This document shows positions 44,780 through 45,115 of a stretch of 45,115 nt of DNA, one piece after another. Made by a program: the position numbers and the translations under genes. Position 1 is the stretch's first letter; each line of letters begins with the position of its first letter. Source of the DNA: Desulfonatronovibrio sp. (lineage in GTDB: Bacteria > Desulfobacterota > Desulfovibrionia > Desulfovibrionales > Desulfonatronovibrionaceae); the NCBI GenBank assembly GCA_007121655.1, contig SKKD01000120.1, forward strand, positions 1 to 45,115, written 5' to 3'. The notes beneath the pieces were generated by a model, which saw only the letters and a list, made by a program, of their open reading frames with translations, was not told the DNA's origin and did no database searches.

Positions 44780-45115
44780 ATGTACTCTAAATTAGACGCT
44801 CTTGAGCAGGAATATTTGCAGATTGAGAGCGATCTCAGTGATCCTGAAGTTTATGACGACCAGGAAAAATACAGGCGCCTGTCCAAGTCTCATGCCGATC
44901 TTGCTCCAATTGTGAGTACTTTTCGGGAATATAGGGCTGTATTCTCAGAAATCGACGAGAACAGCGAGCTTCTCAGGGATACCGATCCGGAAATCCGTCA
45001 ACTTGCCGAAGCTGAGATTGACAGACTCAGGGCCGCCATGACCAGGCTGGAGGAAAAGCTTAAAATTTTGCTTCTTCCTAAAGATCCCATGGATGAAAAA
45101 AATATTATTCTTGAG
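44780..45115 (+). CDS. prfA: Peptide chain release factor 1, N-terminal part (3' end outside window)
   Basis: Not in the ORF track because no stop is reached. The frame from ATG at 44780 gives 112 codons, starting M-Y-S-K-L-D-A-L-E-Q-E-Y with 'SDPEVYDDQEKYRRLSKSHADLAPIV' and ending 'LLLPKDPMDEKNIILE'. This is the RF1 N-terminal domain; the 'LLLPKDP-DEKN-ILE' phrase separates it from RF2. RF1 ends translation at UAA and UAG. The GGQ and PXT motifs lie outside. The ribosome site (GGTGAC) is weak. Confidence 0.93.
   Translation, partial: MYSKLDALEQEYLQIESDLSDPEVYDDQEKYRRLSKSHADLAPIVSTFREYRAVFSEIDENSELLRDTDPEIRQLAEAEIDRLRAAMTRLEEKLKILLLPKDPMDEKNIILE

Noticed and set aside
1-45115. CRISPR arrays, tRNAs, rRNAs, insertion sequences, prophage genes
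   Set aside because: I looked for regular spaced repeats, cloverleaf-like tracts and transposase or phage proteins in the track and saw none.

Overview
The window looks like a chromosomal housekeeping stretch from a sulfate-reducing deltaproteobacterium (Desulfobacterota), most likely of the order Desulfovibrionales. The strongest clue is the alternative heme locus ahbC–hemB–ahbD–ahbA/B, the siroheme-dependent route to heme used by sulfate reducers and methanogens. Also consistent are a citramalate synthase next to aspartate kinase, a methionine synthase without a reactivation domain, a sigma-32-type factor, and the run pdxJ–acpS–nnrDE–CBS–tsaE–lysC–cimA. The taxonomic call rests on gene content and remembered gene order, not on a search. 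I see no phage, insertion sequence, CRISPR array, tRNA or rRNA.

Layout. 1-3400: 3' end of thrC, an Elp3-like radical SAM gene on the opposite strand (tails overlap), a HIT hydrolase, an HU/IHF-type protein and the lipoprotein RlpA. 3600-12040, all plus strand: pdxJ, acpS, nnrDE, a CBS-pair protein, tsaE, lysC, cimA, rarA. 12100-14920: a YprB-like nuclease (-), an anchored protein of unknown function (+) and an ADP-ribosylglycohydrolase (-). 15080-19900, minus strand: hpt, a zinc-ribbon membrane protein, radA and an M1-like peptidase, probably one transcription unit. 19902-20315: a gene-free stretch with palindromic repeats. 20316-23209 (-): metH and a short ArgA-like acetyltransferase, overlapping by 4 nt. 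23415-30755 (+): rpoH-like sigma factor overlapping an HD-domain gene, a TPR lipoprotein, a LolB-like lipoprotein, a coiled-coil protein, rpiB, tkt. 30957-36253 (-): a Yip1-type membrane protein, a small coiled-coil protein, then ahbC, hemB, ahbD and ahbA/B. 36535-44123 (-): rpsB–tsf, a clear terminator, then pyrH–frr–uppS–cdsA–dxr–rseP–tsaB. 44371-end (+): rpmE and the first 112 codons of prfA, which the ORF track omits because no stop lies inside the window.

How the genes work together. The Ahb genes plus HemB cover porphobilinogen synthesis and the last steps from siroheme to heme. lysC, thrC and cimA belong to aspartate-family and isoleucine synthesis. pyrH, frr, rpsB, tsf, rpmE and prfA serve translation and pyrimidine nucleotides; uppS, dxr, cdsA and rseP serve isoprenoid, phospholipid and envelope work. 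tsaB and tsaE both belong to the tRNA t6A pathway. I did not find a convincing new multi-gene system. The items most worth a second look are an apparent CTG start for uppS, a 183-bp inverted-repeat element inside the heme locus, the rpoH/HD overlap, a REP-like repeat pair, and the C-terminal cysteine motif of the ArgA-like acetyltransferase.
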